A DNA stretch of 9,828 bases from Thermoplasmata archaeon. GTDB lineage: Archaea; Thermoplasmatota; Thermoplasmata; UBA10834. Where the stretch lies: NCBI GenBank assembly GCA_013329135.1, contig DUKU01000007.1:11157-20984 (forward strand). The letters are read 5' to 3'. The translations under genes and the position numbers were made by a program. Below, piece by piece: positions 7,078-9,828 of the stretch (positions are counted from its first letter, which is position 1; each line of letters opens with the position of its first letter). The notes below the pieces were generated by a model that was not told the origin of the DNA, did no database searches, and saw only the letters and a program-made list of their open reading frames with translations.

Positions 7078-7109
7078 CGTATCCCGATACGGCGTTCGCA
7101 CTGTGCAAA
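7078..7109. promoter_or_regulatory. Two adjacent palindromes, possible operators
   Basis: A perfect inverted repeat CGTATC-CC-GATACG occupies 7078-7091, eight bases upstream of the thermosome TATA box. A second, TTCGCAC-T-GTGCAAA (7095-7109), matches at 6 of 7 pairs. Their centres are about 17-18 bp apart. Both lie between the divergent thermosome and HisA-like promoters, outside any gene, where archaeal activators or repressors usually bind. Their identity as operators is an inference. Confidence 0.4.
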
Positions 7110-7143
7110 TCGAGAATCGCAGCATACTCATCCCTGATGCACG

Positions 7144-7151
7144 GATATATC
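7144..7151 (+). promoter_or_regulatory. TATA box for the HisA-like gene
   Basis: GATATATC is centred about 34 nt before the ATG at 7182. This predicts transcription from about 7172-7174 and a leader of only about 8-10 nt. No Shine-Dalgarno site lies between it and the ATG. It argues against the upstream in-frame ATG at 7137, which would lie before the transcription start. Confidence 0.55.
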
Positions 7152-7181
7152 TACGTCCTAGTCTTTCTGCGCCCTCTTGTC

Positions 7182-7787
7182 ATGAGAGCAATACCTCTTT
7201 TGTCTCTGAAGGGCCGCAACTTCTTTCGGCGCGCGTACCCGCGCGAGAAGTTGGACGACATCATCGCCCGGATCTCGGCGGACCATGAGATGCTCTACGT
7301 CTCGGACGAGGACGGAATAGAGAGGAACAAGCCCCAACTCGACATCGCACGTGAGATATGCGACGAGATGCCCATGATGTACGAGGCGGGCATACGCTTC
7401 GGACAGAACGTCATCGATGTCATCATCGCAGGCGCGGAGAAGGCCGTCGTCGGGACAGCGACACTCGCGAGCCTCGACGAGCTGAGAGGAGCATTTAAGT
7501 TGTCCGAGAACATTATACTCAAAGCGGACTACCGGGATGGGATCCTCGGTTCTGACCCCTTGATTGGTGGCAGAGCCTTCCTCGACCTATCGCGGGACGT
7601 GCTGGACATAGGGATACGGGAGATCGTCGTCCCGCGCGTGCTGGCGGAAGAAGCGTCGAGGGTCAAGAAAGACCTTGGGTTCACGCTCGGAGTGTTCGCA
7701 CCGTTGGCCGAAGAGTCTAGGATGGCGGACCTCGGCATCGACTACATCATAACGGAAGACCTCGGGAGCATAGACGGAGATGAGTGA
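7182..7787 (+). CDS. HisA-like TIM-barrel protein (COG1411-type), probably not a true HisA
   Basis: The protein has 201 residues and resembles the uncharacterised archaeal relatives of ProFAR isomerase. Eight strand-like segments can be followed: IPLLSL (4-9), MLYVSDEDGI (37-46), MPMMYEAGIRFG (63-74), KAVVGTATL (87-95), IILKADYRDG (111-120), REIVVPRVL (146-154), FTLGVFAPL (167-175) and YIITEDLGS (188-196). The first-half phosphate loop is kept (AGIRFGQNV, then AGAEKAVVGTA). At the position of the first catalytic Asp of HisA (Asp8 in PAIDL) there is Ser8; the Asp of the fifth strand is kept (Asp116). The second phosphate loop and the terminal GRAL are lost. A histidine-pathway reaction is therefore unlikely and the true function is unknown. 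The start at 7182 is chosen from the TATA spacing. It overlaps the next gene by 8 nt. Confidence 0.75.
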   Translation: MRAIPLLSLKGRNFFRRAYPREKLDDIIARISADHEMLYVSDEDGIERNKPQLDIAREICDEMPMMYEAGIRFGQNVIDVIIAGAEKAVVGTATLASLDELRGAFKLSENIILKADYRDGILGSDPLIGGRAFLDLSRDVLDIGIREIVVPRVLAEEASRVKKDLGFTLGVFAPLAEESRMADLGIDYIITEDLGSIDGDE

Positions 7788-8265
7788 GCTTCAGAAGAGC
7801 ATAGCGGTTCTCTACAAGAGCAAGGGGAGGGAGGAGCTGACCGAGAAGGAATTCGTATTCTCGGCATCGATGGACCTCAGATGGTTCTCACCGAAAGAGG
7901 CCCAGAAGCTGATGGAGGCCGGCCTCACGGGCGGTTTCCTCGAGCGCAGGAACGGCAGCCTCGTCCCAACCTTCGACTACTCAGGCGTGGCGGTGCCCGT
8001 CGACTACAGACCGCCGAAGGCGGCCCTCGAAGAGGGCGCGAAGAGGACCACGGACCTGTTCACCGAGATCGTCGAGAGGATCGTGAAGACGAAGTCAGTG
8101 CCCAAGCGCGAGGTCGTGTCGAGAGTGAACAAGGAGCAGGAGATGCTCGGCATCGACATCGAGCCAGCGGCACTCCTCGTCGCATCATCATATGGGCTCC
8201 AGATAGAATTGGGACACCTTCAGCGTGCTGAGTCCGCGGTGCTGAGCAGGGACATCGCAAGATGA
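7780..8265 (+). CDS. DUF2240-type conserved archaeal protein
   Basis: The protein has 161 residues, with no signal peptide or membrane segment. Residues 1-60 look like a winged-helix-type domain (LTEKEFVFSASMDLRWFSPKEAQKLMEAGL, then GGFLERRNGSLVPTFDY). A short VAVPVDYRPP stretch (70-79) leads into a helical, charged C-terminal half (82-161). I recognise the N-terminal pattern as the archaea-specific DUF2240 family, whose function has not been established; this is from memory, not a search. The ATG at 7780 lies within the end of the HisA-like gene (8-nt overlap), with GGGAG at 7764-7768, so the two are very probably one transcript and translationally coupled. Its stop faces the MBF1 stop across 12 nt. 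Confidence 0.7.
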   Translation: MSELQKSIAVLYKSKGREELTEKEFVFSASMDLRWFSPKEAQKLMEAGLTGGFLERRNGSLVPTFDYSGVAVPVDYRPPKAALEEGAKRTTDLFTEIVERIVKTKSVPKREVVSRVNKEQEMLGIDIEPAALLVASSYGLQIELGHLQRAESAVLSRDIAR

Positions 8266-8277
8266 CCCGGCCAGCCG

Positions 8278-8766
8278 CTACTTCTTGATCTTGATCAGGT
8301 CGGCCAGAGTAAGCGGGCGCGGTCCGGACTCCTTTGCCATCTGTATCGGGGCGACCTTCTCCTTGAGCGTGATGCCGAGCTCCTTCTGCAGCTTGGATAT
8401 GAGCCTCTCGTCAGGCCTCATATCGCCAGTCTCGATCTTGCTGAGGACCGTTATCCTCTCGTTGATCTTCATGGCTAGGTCCTTCTGACTCATCCCGCGC
8501 TTCTGCCTCGCGTCCCGTATCCTGTTCGCGAAATCGTCGGCGAGCTCTTCTGTCTCCCCCGCGACGTAGATGTCCCGAGGCTTGCCACGCTTCTCCCGGA
8601 CCTCCAACCTCTGAGTGATAATCGGTTTCGGGCCCTCGGGCTTAATGGTCGCTTTCTGCGCCTCCGTGCCGAATCTTGCACATTCGGCGCATACTTCAAG
8701 ATGCACGCCCTCGATAGTCACTTTCTTGCAGAAAGTGGCATCTTTCCCGCACATCTCGCAAATCAT
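8278..8766 (-). CDS. mbf1: Archaeal multiprotein bridging factor 1 (zinc ribbon plus Cro-type HTH)
   Basis: The protein has 162 residues. An N-terminal zinc ribbon has CEMC (Cys3, Cys6) and CAEC (Cys26, Cys29). A basic linker (about 40-70) follows, then a helix-turn-helix of the MBF1/Cro family (about 75-138), with LADDFANRIRDARQKRGMSQ, DLAMKI and VLSKIETGDMRPDE. A short basic tail (LADLIKIKK) ends the protein. Known: eukaryotic MBF1 bridges activators and TBP; archaeal MBF1 associates with ribosomes and is thought to link translation and transcription, but its role is not settled. ATG at 8766 is chosen because the zinc-ribbon Cys pair starts two residues later and because the longer open frame (to 9150) runs through the promoter and into the divergent PAN gene. 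There is no strong Shine-Dalgarno site, only a weak GGTG nearby. Confidence 0.93.
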   Translation of the reverse strand: MICEMCGKDATFCKKVTIEGVHLEVCAECARFGTEAQKATIKPEGPKPIITQRLEVREKRGKPRDIYVAGETEELADDFANRIRDARQKRGMSQKDLAMKINERITVLSKIETGDMRPDERLISKLQKELGITLKEKVAPIQMAKESGPRPLTLADLIKIKK

Positions 8767-8795
8767 CAAAACACCGTCACTGAGTGCAACCAGCA

Positions 8796-8820
8796 AAGGA
8801 TAAATAGAGTATTTAACCTT
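8796..8820. promoter_or_regulatory. Palindromic bidirectional promoter between MBF1 and PAN
   Basis: Arms AAGGATAAATA (8796-8806) and TATTTAACCTT (8810-8820) flank GAG and pair at 10 of 11 positions. Each arm has a purine-rich BRE-like part followed by a TATA-like part, so it can be read as a promoter in either direction. The distances are nearly symmetrical: TATA centres lie about 49 nt from the PAN ATG (8852) and about 47 nt from the MBF1 ATG (8766). Equally, each gene could use the nearer arm with a leader of about 12 nt; the sequence does not decide this. Confidence 0.6.
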
Positions 8821-8851
8821 ATTACGTTCGAAGCTCGGAACACATACTGGA

Positions 8852-9828
8852 ATGGGGTGCAAAGCATTGTCACAGGACCAATCCGCTGAGATTTTCGATA
8901 AAATACAGAGGAGGATTCCGGTCCTGGAGGAGAGGACCCGGGACCTCGTGGGGGAGGCCCGCCGTTCCGAGGGCGAGAAGAGGTTCGTGGAGGGGGAGCT
9001 GATCAGGCTCCAGAAGGAGCTGAAGAGGCTCAAAGCCGAACTGGAGAGGCTGAAGACGCCACCCTTGATAATTGGACAGATAAAGGACATGCTCGCTGAT
9101 GGAAGGGTCGTCGTGAAGAGCTCGACTGGTCCCGACTTCGTCGTCAGCACATCGGATTACGTCGCACCCGAACTCTTGGTCGCGGGCGCACGCGTGGCGC
9201 TCAACAAACAGACGCTAGCGGTAATGGGCGTCCTGCCGCCGTCTCTCGACCCTGTGGTCGTAGGCGCCGAGATCATCACCAAGCCCGATACGACTTACGA
9301 TGAGATAGGCGGGCTTCAGGAGCAGATCATCGAGATCCGCGAGGCGGTCGAGGACCCGTTGCTGAGGCCTGAGCTGTACAAGAAGGTAGGAATCGACCCG
9401 CCGAAGGGCGTGCTGCTTGTCGGGCCTCCCGGCACTGGTAAGACGCTGCTGGCGAAGGCGGTCGCGAAGCAGACCAATGCTACGTTCATCAGGTTCGTCG
9501 GTTCGGAGCTGGTACAGAAGTACATCGGAGAGGGCGCGAGGCTCGTCAGGGAGCTGTTCGACCTCGCGAGGCAGAAAGCCCCTTCGATAGTGTTCATAGA
9601 CGAGCTGGACAGCGTGGGCGCCAAGAGGCTCGAGATGGCCACATCCGGGGACCGCGAGGTCCAGAGGACCCTGATGCAGTTGCTGGCGGAGCTGGACGGA
9701 TTCAACCCGCTCGGAGAGGTCAAGATAATTGGCGCGACCAACAGGCCGGACATACTCGATGAGGCGTTGCTCAGGCCTGGCAGGTTCGACAGGATCATAG
9801 AGATCCCCTTGCCGAACCACGAGTCCAG
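8852..9828 (+). CDS. pan: Proteasome-activating nucleotidase PAN (AAA+ ATPase), 3' truncated
   Basis: PAN is a homohexameric AAA+ unfoldase that feeds proteins into the 20S proteasome. The frame is open to the window edge (325 codons of a family of about 400-430). A coiled coil (about 13-68) ends at KTPPLIIG, whose Pro residues mark the coiled-coil/OB junction. The OB domain (about 72-130) contains DGRVVVKSSTGPDFVV. The AAA+ domain opens with YDEIGGL, Walker A GPPGTGKT (191-198), the pore-loop region YIGEGARLVRELF, Walker B IVFIDELD (246-253, Asp250/Glu251), and the second region of homology GATNRPD...LLRPGRFDR with Arg308 and Arg311 as Arg fingers. The C-terminal helical domain and HbYX tail lie outside the window. 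ATG 8852 is the first in-frame start after the promoter; TTG 8867, preceded by GGGGTG, is an alternative. Confidence 0.93.
   Translation, partial: MGCKALSQDQSAEIFDKIQRRIPVLEERTRDLVGEARRSEGEKRFVEGELIRLQKELKRLKAELERLKTPPLIIGQIKDMLADGRVVVKSSTGPDFVVSTSDYVAPELLVAGARVALNKQTLAVMGVLPPSLDPVVVGAEIITKPDTTYDEIGGLQEQIIEIREAVEDPLLRPELYKKVGIDPPKGVLLVGPPGTGKTLLAKAVAKQTNATFIRFVGSELVQKYIGEGARLVRELFDLARQKAPSIVFIDELDSVGAKRLEMATSGDREVQRTLMQLLAELDGFNPLGEVKIIGATNRPDILDEALLRPGRFDRIIEIPLPNHES

Noticed and set aside
7137..7181. Upstream in-frame ATG for the HisA-like gene
   Set aside because: It lies before the TATA box and would add a stretch (MHGYIYVLVFLRPLV) ahead of the conserved first strand; ATG 7182 places that strand at the usual N-terminus.
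8767..9150. Long N-terminal extension of MBF1
   Set aside because: It runs through the divergent promoter and antisense to the PAN coiled-coil and OB codons. The zinc-ribbon start at 8766 fits the family.
9215..9820. Two minus-strand open frames opposite PAN
   Set aside because: PAN has intact Walker A, Walker B and SRH motifs on the plus strand; the opposite frames have none.
1..9828. tRNA, rRNA, CRISPR, IS or integrase signals
   Set aside because: No cloverleaf candidates, regular direct-repeat arrays, transposase or integrase motifs, or terminal inverted repeats were seen on reading both strands.

Overview
The window is archaeal, GC-rich DNA, most likely from a member of the Thermoplasmatota other than Thermoplasma itself (for example a Methanomassiliicoccales or related lineage). 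Reasons: a group II chaperonin (thermosome), a proteasome-activating nucleotidase (PAN), an archaeal MBF1, several TATA-driven promoters with little or no leader, strong GGAGG/GAGGTGA Shine-Dalgarno sites on other genes, and a diphosphomevalonate-decarboxylase-family enzyme, which in archaea is found mainly in Thermoplasmatota, haloarchaea and Sulfolobales. PAN argues against Thermoplasma acidophilum, which uses VAT. The assignment is an inference from gene content, not from a search.

Layout. Position 1-765 (+) is the 3' part of an mvaD-family isoprenoid gene. It ends tail-to-tail, with no spacer, against a minus-strand gene (1509-766) for a conserved RuvX/YqgF-like RNase H-fold protein. Next comes a minus-strand chaperone cluster, read from right to left: thermosome subunit (6980-5349), grpE (5261-4680), dnaK (4676-2787), dnaJ (2704-1550). 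The RNase H-fold gene follows dnaJ in the same direction but has its own TATA element beside the dnaJ stop. A 201-bp divergent intergenic region (6981-7181) with two adjacent palindromes separates the thermosome from a plus-strand pair: a HisA-like TIM barrel that lacks the first catalytic Asp (7182-7787), overlapping by 8 nt a DUF2240-type protein (7780-8265). Then come a minus-strand archaeal MBF1 gene (8766-8278) and a divergent PAN gene (8852 to the window end, truncated). The last two share a short promoter region built around a near-perfect 25-bp palindrome.

Functionally the centre of the window is protein quality control. The thermosome folds proteins, the bacterial-type DnaK/DnaJ/GrpE system holds and refolds them, and PAN unfolds substrates for the 20S proteasome. 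aMBF1 is a transcription-associated factor and the remaining genes are housekeeping or uncharacterised. No mobile elements, CRISPR arrays, tRNA or rRNA genes were seen, and no intergenic stretch exceeds 300 bases. This is mostly an ordinary core-genome region. The best material for follow-up is in the two divergent promoter regions and in the uncharacterised RNase H-fold and HisA-like genes.
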